This document shows positions 53,502-62,500 of a stretch of 64,000 nt of DNA, piece after piece (positions within the stretch are counted from its first letter, which is position 1; each line of letters opens with the position of its first letter). The notes below the pieces were generated by a model, which searched no databases, was not told the DNA's origin, and saw only the letters and a program-made list of their open reading frames with translations. The stretch spans positions 62,001 through 126,000 of the forward strand of contig NZ_BMWA01000027.1 in the NCBI RefSeq assembly GCF_014650995.1, read 5' to 3'. A program made the translations under genes and the position numbers. The DNA comes from Streptomyces viridiviolaceus. GTDB lineage: Bacteria; Actinomycetota; Actinomycetes; Streptomycetales; Streptomycetaceae.

Positions 53502-53563
53502 CCGGTCCCGCCGGGAAAGCGCCGGCCTCAACGCCGCGGCAGGCCCTTTCCCGACGGGACCGG
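53502..53563. terminator. bidirectional hairpin after ndgR
   Basis: Arms CCGGTCCCGCCGGGAAAG and CTTTCCCGACGGGACCGG (one mismatch in 18) around a 26-nt GC-rich loop, between the convergent ndgR and DUF4188 genes. Confidence 0.8.
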
Positions 53564-53644
53564 AGAGATCTCACAGGCGCGGAGAACCGCGCGACCGGCC
53601 ACGGACAACCCGCAGCCGCAGACAGTCAGCACCGCGTACGGCAC

Positions 53645-54172
53645 TCAGGCGGCCTTCCCGCCCTCCGACCGATGAGCGAACCGGTCCTTCGCATACCGCC
53701 CCCGCTCCTCCAGCGGCACCTGCCCATGCGCCGCGGCGAGACCGAGCGCCGGCATGTCCCCGTAGATCGCCTCGTAACGTCCCTCCGGAACGACGTACGC
53801 CTCGTGCCAGATCCCGACGTGCCCCCGCAACTTCCCGTCCCGGTCCATGCGGTTCACCCGCCGCCACATCTCGTGGTGGAACGCATCCGGCGCGCTCGCG
53901 TACGCGTAGAGCTTCTCCTTGGACTCCCAGTACTGCACGACGTAGTACGTCCGCGGCGAGGCCGTCAGCAGCACCCGCGACAGCATCCCCCGCCCCGGAT
54001 CCTTCTTCAGCTCCGCCAGCATCCTGAACATCGCCAGCATCACCGGCAGCCACTGGTGCACCGCCCAGAACCGGTTGATCCGCATCCCGATCAGCAGGAC
54101 GACCACATCTCCCCGAGCATCCGCGGTCGTGAGCCGCATGGCGCGGCCCGCCGTCTTCTCCGTGTCCGCCAT
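53645..54172 (-). CDS. DUF4188 (monooxygenase-like) protein
   Basis: A 175-residue protein of the DUF4188 family, sometimes labelled monooxygenase on the basis of fold. Seen words are VVLLIGMRINRFWAVHQWLPVM, MLAELKKDPGRGML, YYVVQYWESKEKLYAYASAP and GHVGIWHEAYVVPEGRYEAIYG. The last resembles dimeric alpha-beta barrel proteins that bind heme or phenolic substrates, but no cofactor site is evident. It is divergent from a MerR regulator with only 38 bp between starts, so MerR control is likely. Confidence 0.85.
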   Translation of the reverse strand: MADTEKTAGRAMRLTTADARGDVVVLLIGMRINRFWAVHQWLPVMLAMFRMLAELKKDPGRGMLSRVLLTASPRTYYVVQYWESKEKLYAYASAPDAFHHEMWRRVNRMDRDGKLRGHVGIWHEAYVVPEGRYEAIYGDMPALGLAAAHGQVPLEERGRYAKDRFAHRSEGGKAA

Positions 54173-54176
54173 GCTT

Positions 54177-54193
54177 GGATAGTGCCGCTACCC
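54177..54193. promoter_or_regulatory. candidate MerR operator
   Basis: Imperfect inverted repeat GGATAG-tgccg-CTACCC (5 of 6 pairs) in the 38-bp divergent space between the DUF4188 and MerR starts. Confidence 0.4.
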
Positions 54194-54210
54194 AATGAAA
54201 GGCGCAAGAC

Positions 54211-54855
54211 ATGCGGCTCGCCGAACTGAGCAACCGCAGCGGTGTCTCCACCGCGACGATCAAGTACTACCTGCGGGAGGGCCTGTTGCCGCCCGGCCGC
54301 CGGCTCAACGCGACCACGGCGGAGTACGACGAGACGCACCTGCGCCGGCTGCGGCTGGTACGCGCACTGATCCAGGTCGGCAAGGTCCCGGTGGCCAACG
54401 CCCGCGAGGTGCTCCGGCACGTCGACGACGAGTCCCTGGGCCGTTCGGTCCGGCTGGGCGCGGCCCTGTGGGAGCTGCCGCAGGGGCCGGAGCCGGACGA
54501 GGACGACGAGTACGTGCAGGCCGCCCACCAGGAGGTCAGCGCGCTCCTGGACCGGCTCGGCTGGGAGAACGCCAAGCGGCTCGCGGACATCTCACCCGCG
54601 TACCGCGCGCTGGTGGTGGGGGTGGCCGCGTTCCGCCGGCTCGGCTACGACTGGGGGGCCGGACAGCTCGCGCCGTACGCCGAGTTGATGCACCGGACGG
54701 CCGTCCTCGACGTGGACAACATGGAGAGGCACCCGTCGGAGCCGGAGCGGGTCGAGTTCGCGGTCCTGGGGGCGATCCTCAACGAACCCGTGCTGCAGGC
54801 GCTGCACCGGCTGGCCCAGGAGGAGGAGACGACGCGGCGGTACGGGTTCGAGTAA
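54211..54855 (+). CDS. MerR-family transcriptional regulator
   Basis: A 214-residue regulator. The N-terminal winged helix RLAELSNRSGVSTATIKYYLREGLLPPGRR and YDETHLRRLRLVRALIQVGKVPV is typical MerR. The C-terminal about 110 residues (LLDRLGWENAKRLADI, LVVGVAAFRRLGYDWGAGQLAPYAELM) form a helical effector domain without metal-binding cysteines, so a small organic ligand is more likely than a metal. It is divergent from the DUF4188 gene, its probable target. A hairpin terminator follows. Confidence 0.92.
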   Translation: MRLAELSNRSGVSTATIKYYLREGLLPPGRRLNATTAEYDETHLRRLRLVRALIQVGKVPVANAREVLRHVDDESLGRSVRLGAALWELPQGPEPDEDDEYVQAAHQEVSALLDRLGWENAKRLADISPAYRALVVGVAAFRRLGYDWGAGQLAPYAELMHRTAVLDVDNMERHPSEPERVEFAVLGAILNEPVLQALHRLAQEEETTRRYGFE

Positions 54856-54875
54856 GTCGGCGCCGGGCACGAGGA

Positions 54876-54903
54876 AAGGCCCTCCGCCGAAGCGGAGGGC
54901 CTT
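54876..54903 (+). terminator. terminator of the MerR gene
   Basis: Arms AAGGCCCTCCGC and GCGGAGGGCCTT with tetraloop CGAA, 20 bp after the stop. It may also end the opposing tRNA transcript. Confidence 0.82.
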
Positions 54904-54912
54904 CCTGTGGTG

Positions 54913-54985
54913 TACCCCCGACCGGATTCGAACCGGCGCTACCGCCTTGAGAGGGCGGCGTGCTAGGCCGCTACACAACGGGGGC
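54913..54985 (-). tRNA. tRNA-Glu (CTC)
   Basis: 73 nt. Acceptor GCCCCCG pairs with CGGGGGT (G-U first pair, usual for tRNA-Glu) with discriminator A. Anticodon loop CTCTCAA gives anticodon CTC. T-arm CCGGTTCGAATCCGG is intact. No CCA is encoded. It is the last gene of a five-tRNA run on the minus strand. Confidence 0.97.
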
Positions 54986-55013
54986 GTGGACTCTGCGTTT
55001 CCGCAGGTCCGAG

Positions 55014-55085
55014 CTGGTCTACCTGGACTCGAACCAAGACTAACTGAACCAGAATCAGTCGTGCTGCCAATTACACCATAGACCA
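55014..55085 (-). tRNA. tRNA-Gln (CTG)
   Basis: 72 nt. Acceptor TGGTCTA/TAGACCA, discriminator G, anticodon CTG in loop TTCTGGT, and T-arm GGTTCGAGTCC. Its acceptor differs from the second Gln copy at one base pair (T-A here, C-G there). Confidence 0.97.
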
Positions 55086-55105
55086 ATGTGGTTTAGACCA
55101 GTCAG

Positions 55106-55178
55106 TACCCCCGACCGGATTCGAACCGGCGCTACCGCCTTGAGAGGGCGGCGTGCTAGGCCGCTACACAACGGGGGC
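55106..55178 (-). tRNA. tRNA-Glu (CTC)
   Basis: 73 nt, identical to the copy at 54913-54985, with anticodon CTC and no encoded CCA. The identical copies point to recent duplication or gene conversion. Confidence 0.97.
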
Positions 55179-55239
55179 CCTAGCGATCCTGCATCGAAGG
55201 CAGCGGGTGCGACCCAACTGTCCTCGCGGGAAGGATCTG

Positions 55240-55312
55240 TACCCCCGACCGGATTCGAACCGGCGCTACTGCCTTGAGAGGGCAGCGTGCTAGGCCGCTA
55301 CACAACGGGGGC
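55240..55312 (-). tRNA. tRNA-Glu (CTC)
   Basis: 73 nt with anticodon CTC. It differs from the other two Glu copies by a compensated change in the anticodon stem (GCTGCC/GGCAGT in place of GCCGCC/GGCGGT), so pairing is kept. Confidence 0.97.
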
Positions 55313-55354
55313 TTTGTGGAGATGATCTCCACGGGTGCAGATGAGCTCTGCGAG

Positions 55355-55426
55355 CTGGCCTACCTGGACTCGAACCAAGACTAACTGAACCAGAATCAGT
55401 CGTGCTGCCAATTACACCATAGGCCA
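55355..55426 (-). tRNA. tRNA-Gln (CTG)
   Basis: 72 nt, acceptor TGGCCTA/TAGGCCA, discriminator G, anticodon CTG. It is first in the tRNA run (Gln-Glu-Glu-Gln-Glu in transcription order), about 93 bp downstream of the HAD gene stop. Confidence 0.97.
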
Positions 55427-55519
55427 CTGGAACGCAAGCCCCAGAGGGGATCTTGTTCTAGCGTTGCGCCTCCGGTTCTCCGGCCTTTCGGCCCGCTCCC
55501 CGGCGGCGCAGGAAGAACA

Positions 55520-56254
55520 TTACCCGAAGGTGGACGGGGCTCCAAAACGAGTATCGGCGCCGAGGAGCGCGGGGAGTTCGGAGAGGGACGCGATACGGCG
55601 CGGCCCGACGGGCGGGTCGACGGTCGCGTAGGCGCCGCCGCGGTCGATCCACACCGACAGCAGCCCGGCGTCGGCGGCGCCGCGTCCGTCGATCTCCGGG
55701 TGGTCGCCGACGTACGCCACCTCGTGCGGGGCGAGGCCGAGGGCGTCGCAGGCGGCGAGGAAGGCGCCGGGCTCGGGCTTGGAGACGCCCAGCTCGGCGG
55801 CGCACAGAATGGCCTCGAAGCGGTCGTGCACGCCGAGGACGCGCAGTTTGCGGTCCTGGACGATCAGGCTGGAGTTGGACAGCACCGCGTGACGGTGGCT
55901 GGCGGCCAGGGCGTCCAGGACGGGCAGGACGTCCGGGAAGAGGGACCAGGCGGCCTCGTAGTGCGCCAGGTACCGCTCGAACCAGTCGTCGGCCTCGGTG
56001 TCCGTCAGCTCCGGCCGGTCCAGGAAGACCCGGGTGCGGTCGCGCCGCTGTGTGACGAAGTCGACCTCGCCGGCCGCGAAGCGGGCCCACTGGAGGTCGG
56101 TGATCTCCCGCCAGCGCGCGAGGGCCTCCTCCGCGGATCCGTACCCGGCGAGCAGCCCCTCGGCCACCAGGTGGGCACGCATGCCCTCGCGGTCCGCGGT
56201 CGTGTAGTCGAAGAGAGTGTCGTCCACGTCCCAGACCACGGCGCGAATGCTCAT
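55520..56254 (-). CDS. HAD-superfamily hydrolase (subfamily IA)
   Basis: A 244-residue phosphatase-type protein. Motif I is VWDVDDTLFDYTTADREGM at residues 7-25 with both nucleophile aspartates. Motif II is AVLSNSS, the lysine of motif III is in GVSKPEPGAFLAACDALG, and motif IV is VAYVGDHPEIDGRGAADAG. A helical cap lies between motifs I and II. The substrate is unknown; subfamily members include phosphoglycolate and sugar-phosphate phosphatases. A hairpin separates it from gltX upstream, and the tRNA run follows it. Confidence 0.92.
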   Translation of the reverse strand: MSIRAVVWDVDDTLFDYTTADREGMRAHLVAEGLLAGYGSAEEALARWREITDLQWARFAAGEVDFVTQRRDRTRVFLDRPELTDTEADDWFERYLAHYEAAWSLFPDVLPVLDALAASHRHAVLSNSSLIVQDRKLRVLGVHDRFEAILCAAELGVSKPEPGAFLAACDALGLAPHEVAYVGDHPEIDGRGAADAGLLSVWIDRGGAYATVDPPVGPRRIASLSELPALLGADTRFGAPSTFG

Positions 56255-56303
56255 GATCCGACCGTAACGCCCCCGGGCGTGCCGCGTCCGCCGGAACGGC
56301 GAA

Positions 56304-56336
56304 GGGGCGGCACCCGGAGACTCCGGATGCCGCCCC
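56304..56336 (-). terminator. gltX terminator
   Basis: Arms GGGGCGGCA and TGCCGCCCC with inner CCGGAG/CTCCGG, 14 bp after the gltX stop and before the HAD gene. Confidence 0.82.
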
Positions 56337-56349
56337 TCACACGTGGGCG

Positions 56350-57834
56350 TTACGCCGCCAGCCTGGCCAGCGCGGCGTCGATGCGGGCCAGCGCCTTGTC
56401 CTTGCCGAGGACCTCCAGGGACTCGAACAGGGGCAGGCCGACCGTGCGGCCGGTGACGGCGACACGGACCGGGGCCTGGGCCTTGCCGAGCTTGAGGCCG
56501 TGGGCCTCGCCGGCGGCCAGGACGGCCTCCTTCAGGGCCTCGGGGGAGGTCCAGTCCGCCGCGTCCAGCTTCTCGCGGGCGGTGCGCAGCAGGGCGTCCG
56601 AGCCCTCCTTCATGGCCTTCGTCCAGCTGGCCTCGTCGAAGACCGGCTCCGGAAGGAACAGGAAGTCGACGTTGTCCGTGATCTCGGAGAGGACCTTCAG
56701 GCGGGTCTGCGCGTGCGGCGCGATCGCCTGCCACTTGGCCTCGTCGAAGTCCTCCGGCGCCCAGGGGGCGGCGGGGGCCTTCAGCCACGGGCGGCAGCGC
56801 TCGGTGAAGTCCTTCACCTCCAGCAGGCGGATGTGGTCGCCGTTGATCGCCTCGCACTTCTTGAGGTCGAAACGGGCCGGGTTGGGGTTCACGTCGGAGA
56901 CGTCGAAGGCGGCGATCATCTCGTCGATGGTGAAGATGTCCTGGTCGGCCGAGAGCGACCAGCCGAGCAGGGAGAGGTAGTTGAGCAGGCCCTCGGGGAG
57001 GAAGCCGCGCTCCCGGTAGAGGTTGAGGCTCGACTGCGGGTCGCGCTTGGACAGCTTCTTGTTGCCCTCGCCCATCACGTAGGGCAGGTGGCCGAAGGCC
57101 GGGATCTCCTTGGCGACGCCCAGCTCGATCAGCGCCTTGTACAGGGCGATCTGCCGCGGGGTGGAGGAGAGCAGGTCCTCGCCGCGCAGGACGTGGGTAA
57201 TCTCCATCAGGGCGTCGTCGACGGGGTTCACCAGCGTGTAGAGGGGCGCCCCGTTGGCCCGGACGATGCCGTAGTCCGGGACGTTCTCCGGGGTGAAGGT
57301 CAGCTCGCCGCGGACCAGGTCGGTGAAGGTGATCGTCTCGTCCGGCATGCGGAAGCGGACGATGGGCTCGCGGCCCTGGGCCTCGTACTCCTCGACCTGC
57401 TCGGCGCTCAGGTCGCGGCAGTGGCCGTCGTAGCCGGAGGGCTTGCCGGCGGCGCGGGCGGCCTCGCGGCGGGTGTCCAGCTCCTCCTGGGAGCAGTAGC
57501 AGCGGTAGGCGTGGCCGGAGTCGAGCAGCTTCTGGGCGACGTCCTTGTAGATGTCCATGCGCTGCGACTGCCGGTACGGCGCGTGGGGGCCGCCGACCTC
57601 GGGGCCCTCGTCCCAGTCGAAGCCCAGCCAGCGCATCGCCTCGAGCAGCTGGTTGTACGACTCCTCGGAGTCGCGGGCCGCGTCGGTGTCCTCGATGCGG
57701 AAGACCAGCGTGCCCTGGTGGTGCCGGGCGAACGCCCAGTTGAACAGGGCGGTGCGCACCAGGCCCACGTGGGGGTTACCGGTGGGGGACGGACAGAAAC
57801 GTACGCGTACTGGGGAGCCGGGTGCGCTAGCCAC
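56350..57834 (-). CDS. gltX: glutamyl-tRNA synthetase
   Basis: A 494-residue class I synthetase. The HIGH-type motif is FCPSPTGNPHVGLVRTALFNW and the KMSKS-type motif is GNKKLSKRDPQSSLNLY. The zinc-type region has CYCSQEELDTRREAARAAGKPSGYDGHCRDL. Actinobacteria normally lack GlnRS and make Gln-tRNA through GatCAB, so this enzyme is expected to be non-discriminating and to charge tRNA-Gln too. Its GTG start overlaps the last codons of the FAH-family gene. Three tRNA-Glu and two tRNA-Gln genes lie about 0.9 kb downstream, same strand. Confidence 0.97.
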   Translation of the reverse strand: MASAPGSPVRVRFCPSPTGNPHVGLVRTALFNWAFARHHQGTLVFRIEDTDAARDSEESYNQLLEAMRWLGFDWDEGPEVGGPHAPYRQSQRMDIYKDVAQKLLDSGHAYRCYCSQEELDTRREAARAAGKPSGYDGHCRDLSAEQVEEYEAQGREPIVRFRMPDETITFTDLVRGELTFTPENVPDYGIVRANGAPLYTLVNPVDDALMEITHVLRGEDLLSSTPRQIALYKALIELGVAKEIPAFGHLPYVMGEGNKKLSKRDPQSSLNLYRERGFLPEGLLNYLSLLGWSLSADQDIFTIDEMIAAFDVSDVNPNPARFDLKKCEAINGDHIRLLEVKDFTERCRPWLKAPAAPWAPEDFDEAKWQAIAPHAQTRLKVLSEITDNVDFLFLPEPVFDEASWTKAMKEGSDALLRTAREKLDAADWTSPEALKEAVLAAGEAHGLKLGKAQAPVRVAVTGRTVGLPLFESLEVLGKDKALARIDAALARLAA

Positions 57835-58603
57835 GCTTGACAACCTTGTTGGTGAGAGTGCCGATGCCTTCGATGGTGACGGCGACCTCGTCGCCGACGT
57901 TGAGGGGGCCGACCCCAGCCGGGGTGCCCGTGAGGATCACGTCGCCGGGGAGCAGCGTCATGGCCTCGGAGATGTTGACGATCAGGTCCTCGATGGGGTG
58001 GATCATCTCGCTGGTGCGGCCGAGCTGGCGCTGTGCGCCGTTGACCGTGAGCTGGATCGTCAGGTCGCTCGGGTCCAGTTCGGTCTCCACCCAGGGACCG
58101 AGCGGGCAGGAGGAGTCGAAGCCCTTGGCCCGGGCCCACTGCTTCTCGCGCCGCTGCACGTCCCGGGCCGTGATGTCGTTGGCGCAGGTGTAGCCGAGGA
58201 TCACGTCCTTGACGCGTTCGCGGGGCACCTCGCGGCACATGCGGCCGATGACCACGGCGAGCTCGGCCTCGTGGTGCAGTTCCTCGGAGAAGGAGGGGTA
58301 CTGGATCTCGTCGCCGGGGCCGATGACCGAGGTGGACGGCTTGAAGAAGGCGAACGGGGCGTCGGGCACCTCGTTGCCGAGTTCACGGGCGTGCTCGGCG
58401 TAGTTGCGGCCGAAGGCCACGACCTTGTTGGGAAGCACCGGCGGCAGCAGCCGCACCTTGCTCAGCGGCACCTTGGTGCCGGAGAGCTCGAAGTCCGCGA
58501 AAGGGATGCCCTTGATGATGTCGAGGACGAGCTCGTCCGGCTGGTCGCCCTCGACCGCGCCGAAGGCGACGTTCCCGTCGATGGAGAACCTGGCGATGCG
58601 CAC
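57827..58603 (-). CDS. fumarylacetoacetate hydrolase-family protein
   Basis: A 258-residue FAH-fold enzyme. The metal site ligands are in HHEAELAVVIGRM (E-x-E) and in GYTCANDITARDVQRR, followed by KGFDSSCPLGPWV. The C-terminus has GDVILTGTPAGVGPLNVGDEV. Related proteins are 2-hydroxyhepta-2,4-diene-1,7-dioate isomerases, acylpyruvases or oxaloacetate tautomerases; the exact substrate is unknown. It overlaps gltX by 8 bp at its 3' end, a common actinobacterial pairing, so the two are co-transcribed. Confidence 0.92.
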   Translation of the reverse strand: MRIARFSIDGNVAFGAVEGDQPDELVLDIIKGIPFADFELSGTKVPLSKVRLLPPVLPNKVVAFGRNYAEHARELGNEVPDAPFAFFKPSTSVIGPGDEIQYPSFSEELHHEAELAVVIGRMCREVPRERVKDVILGYTCANDITARDVQRREKQWARAKGFDSSCPLGPWVETELDPSDLTIQLTVNGAQRQLGRTSEMIHPIEDLIVNISEAMTLLPGDVILTGTPAGVGPLNVGDEVAVTIEGIGTLTNKVVKRG

Positions 58604-58787
58604 GGGTTGCTTGGCCCCTTGACTGAGCTGGCTGGAGTCTGACGCTCCAGGCTAACGCGGCAGGGCCTGCCCCGGGCTCGGGCGCCTCGCGCATCACCCG
58701 CCGCGAGCACCGGTGAGGTGCGGGCGGGGGCCGCGCGGGCGCCCGTGCGCGGGCCGCCGGGTGAACGTGGGGCGGCCCGGTGGCGTA

Positions 58788-58976
58788 CTACTCTGCGGCG
58801 GTGGCCGCGACCGGGATCTCCATGAGAACCGTGCGCCTGGGGTTGGCGGTCTGGGCGGGGAGCTCGACGGAGTGCTCCGGCCGGTCCGGCGTCTGCAGTT
58901 CGTCGGCGTCCTTCAGGTGGGCCAGCGTCGTGCGTCGCGGGTTGGCGATCTTGTGGAACATCATCGTCGTCTTCAC
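58788..58976 (-). CDS. about 60-residue protein with twin NPRRT motifs
   Basis: A small protein containing the near-identical words IANPRRTTL and TANPRRTVL, 31 residues apart, joined by an acidic polar segment (DADELQTPDRPEHSVELP), ending MEIPVAATAAE. GTG 58976 and ATG 58964 are both possible starts; a weak GAAG precedes the ATG. It has no signal peptide, membrane segment or known motif. It is on the minus strand between the FAH gene (downstream) and the divergent cvnA. Codon use and the internal repeat argue that it is real. Function is unknown. Confidence 0.62.
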   Translation of the reverse strand: MKTTMMFHKIANPRRTTLAHLKDADELQTPDRPEHSVELPAQTANPRRTVLMEIPVAATAAE

Positions 58977-59575
58977 GGTTGTACGAGACCCTGTCGTGTC
59001 CGGGCGCCAGGGGGTCAAGGACCCTCGTGCGGGCGCGGGTTGTCGGTTTTGCCTTCTCTGTAAAGCGTCAGGCTAAACATGCGATTCCCGTCGAACGCGA
59101 GGAGGGCCCATGATCAGCATGTGAGTTTGCTCACTTATCCATGGTCAAACCGGTCAATCCAGGCACCCGGTTCACCCCAACGAAACGGACATTGACCCAC
59201 TGAAGCCATCATTCCGCTCCTGATCATGGCGACTGGGACACCCGAGACCCATCGACGACTCGCGGGCATGTGTCCGTTTTGCGGGTGATCATCTTCTACG
59301 ACCGGTGACTCGCCCCTCACGTGCTGTCACCTATCTCACGGCCTGACCCACGGGCCTTGTTGGAGATCCTGCACTGTGCTGGAATTCCACGGACCGCCGC
59401 AGGATCGAGCCGGCGCACAGGGGGCGCAGAGAAGCGCCGCGCGGCGGCACGAAGGGGGAGCCAGCGCCGGTCACTCACGACCACCACGGGGGCGTATTCA
59501 GGGCGCCCCTATGACGCCGACACCGTGTCCCGCCGTTCACGCGGAGGGGCGCCTGGTCCAGAGGTTGCGACGCTA
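58977..59575. promoter_or_regulatory. divergent region between the NPRRT gene and cvnA
   Basis: About 600 bp. A promoter-like pair TTGTTG (59357-59362), 17 bp, TGGAAT (59380-59385) points to cvnA. AGGAGG at 59101-59106 precedes a 4-codon frame ATG ATC AGC ATG TGA (59111-59125). A small hairpin GTGAG-TTTG-CTCAC lies at 59122-59135. Distant inverted words AAACGGACA (59183-59191) and TGTCCGTTT (59271-59279) are also present. No larger gene is seen. Confidence 0.45.
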
Positions 59576-62500
59576 GTGCAGGGACGTTTCAAGAGGGATG
59601 GCAGCGCTTCGGCGGAGCCGGAGCCGCACGGCGGGACTGGCCCGATGGCCGGCAGCTCCTCGCCCCAGCACGCCCAGAACCCGGGTCAGGCCCCGTCCGG
59701 CGACAGCGCGGAGCGCCCCGGGCGCCCCGGCCCGACGGCCTCCACGCCCCCTCCCGGCCCGGCGGCGGTGAAGCCCCCGAAGGGTCCGTCCGGCCCCGGC
59801 CCGCGAATAGCCCTGCGCAACTGGCGGATCTCCACCCGTCTGGTGTCGCTGCTCGCCCTCCCCGTGGTCGCGGCCACCTCGCTGGGCGCGTTGCGCATCA
59901 ACCAGTCCATGGACGACATCCAGCAGCTCGACAACATGAAGCTGCTGACGGACATGACCAAGCAGGCCACCGAACTGGCCGCGGCGCTCCAGGAGGAGCG
60001 CGACCAGTCCGCCGGTCCGCTCGCGCACGGCTCGAAGGCCAGCGCGATCGCGGTCAAGGGCGACCGGGAGAAGACCGACCGGGCCCTGAAGAACTTCCTC
60101 GACAGCTCCGAGGAGATCGACGCCGCCAGCAAGGACGGCAACCTCGTCGGCGTCCGTGACAGCCTCGTCGGCCTCGCGAGCGACCTGAACGACCTCAACA
60201 AGATCCGCAGCACCGCCTACCAGGCCGAGGACAACTCGACGCAGACGGTCGAGGCCTACCACCGCCTGATCACCCACCTGCTCGACCTCTCGCAGGACAT
60301 GGCGGAGGCGACCAGCAACCCCGAGATGATCCAGCGCACGCGCGCCCTGTCGGCGTTCTCGTCGGCCAAGGAGTACGCGTCCATCCAGCGCGCGGTCATC
60401 GCGGCGGCGCTGCCGGCCAGCAACACCACGCGGGGCGACCTCTCCGACAACGACCGGCTGTACGCCGAGTCCGCGCTGCAGAGCCAGAAGTCCGAGATCC
60501 GCAGCTTCACCAGCATCTACGGCGACGGCGCCGAGGAACTCCTCAAGCCCATCTCCCAGGGCAACCCGACCATCGAGGCCACCGACACCTACGCCGGCCG
60601 CGCTCTCGGCGGTCCCGACGGCCTCGCCGGGCTGGACAAGCGGTCGTACCAGGACTGGCTGGACGACAGCTCCACCAAGATCCAGCAGATGAAGAACATC
60701 GAGCACACGCTGCTCGAGGACATGGAGCAGAAGGCCCGCGAGCTGCGCAGCGCCTCCGAGCAGGAAGCGATCATCTCCGGTGCGCTGATCCTGATCGTGC
60801 TCGGCGTCTCGCTGGTCGGCGCCTTCGTCGTGGCCCGCTCCATGATCCGCTCGCTGCGCCGCCTGGAGGAGACCGCGACCAAGGTCGCCCAGGACCGTCT
60901 GCCCGAGCTGGTCAAGCAGCTCTCCGAGACCGACCCGCAGGACGTGGACACCTCCGTGGAGTCCGTCGGCGTCCACTCCCGGGACGAGATCGGCCGAGTG
61001 GCCGCGGCCTTCGACGACGTGCACCGCGAGGCGGTCCGCCTCGCCGCCGAGCAGGCCCTGCTGCGGGGCAACGTCAACGCGATGTTCACCAACCTCTCGC
61101 GCCGCTCCCAGGGTCTGATCCAGCGCCAGCTGTCGCTGATCTCCGAGCTCGAGTCCCGCGAGGCCGACCCGGACCAGCTGTCCTCGCTGTTCAAGCTCGA
61201 CCACCTCGCCACGCGCATGCGCCGTAACGGTGAGAACCTCCTCGTCCTCGCGGGTGAGGAGCCCGGCCGCCGCTGGACCCGCCCGGTCCCGCTGGTCGAC
61301 GTGCTGCGTGCCGCCGCGTCCGAGGTGGAGCAGTACGAGCGCATCGAGCTGGCCGCCGTGCCGACCACCGAGGTGGCCGGCCGGGTCGTCAACGACCTCG
61401 TGCACCTGCTCGCCGAGCTGCTGGAGAACGCGACGTCGTTCTCCTCCCCGCAGACCAAGGTCAAGGTCACCGGTCACGCGCTGCCCGACGGCCGCGTCCT
61501 GATCGAGATCCACGACACCGGTATCGGCCTCTCGCCCGAGGACCTCGCGGCGATCAACGAGCGGCTCGCCTCGCCGCCCACCGTGGACGTCTCGGTCTCC
61601 CGCCGCATGGGTCTGTTCGTGGTCGGCCGTCTGTCGCAGCGGCACGGCATCCGCATCCAGCTGCGCCCGTCCGACTCCGGCGGCACGACCGCGCTGGTCA
61701 TGCTGCCCGTCGACGTCGCCCAGGGCGGTCGCAAGCCGCAGCCCAAGCCGGGTCAGCCGGCCGTGGGCGGTGGCGGTCCGGCGGCCGCGCAGGCCGCGGC
61801 CGGTGCCGCGGCGGCCCGGCGTGGCGGCGGCCAGGGCGGTGGCCCCGGTGGTGGCGCCCTCGGCGCCGGTGCACCGGGCGGCGGCCGGCTCGGCGCCGGT
61901 CAGGGACCGCGCGCCGCACTGCCCGGGCGTGACGCCGGCGGCCGTCCGGGCGGACCGCGCGGACCGCAGTCCCCGGCGGCGCCGCCTCAGCAGGGCCGCC
62001 CGGCTCCGGCCGGCGCGGGTGCCGGTGCCGGTCAGGCGCCGGGTGCTCCGCAGGGTCTGCAGGCCGCGGGCATGAACGGACCGCAGGGCAACGGACCGCA
62101 GGGCAACGCACCGCAGGGCACCATGCCCCAGGGTGGCCAGGACGCCTTCAACAGCGGTCGCGGACCTTCCCCCAGCCTCGAACAGACTCGGCCGGGGGGA
62201 CCCGCATCCCCGCAGCGCGGCAGGCGCAAGAACAACGGCAACGCCAACGGCGAGCAGGGCCGTCGTCCGCAGCTGCCGCCGCGCGGCGGTCCGCGGGCCG
62301 AGCTGCCCGGCGGCAACCCGCAGCCGCGGGTGCCCAGCTGGAGCGACGAGAACGCGCAGCCGCCCGTGCCGCGCGCCTCGCTGGACACCCCGCGCGGCCA
62401 CGAGGAGCCCGGCTCGTCGCGCACGGACCGGATGCCTCGCTTCGACGACCGGCAGGGCCCGGGCTCGACCGCCGAGATGCCGGCCGTGCCCCGGTTCGAC

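Noticed and set aside
54913..55426. Repeated tRNA genes as a possible phage attachment site
   Set aside because: No integrase, excisionase or foreign-composition DNA lies nearby; the repeats are intact tRNA genes.
59321..59575. N-terminal extension of CvnA by 85 residues
   Set aside because: Arg/Gly-rich, unconserved-looking, and overlapping the promoter-like pair at 59357-59385.
61770..62075. Arg/Pro-rich frame inside the cvnA tail region
   Set aside because: Second-frame shadow of the Pro/Gly-rich tail.
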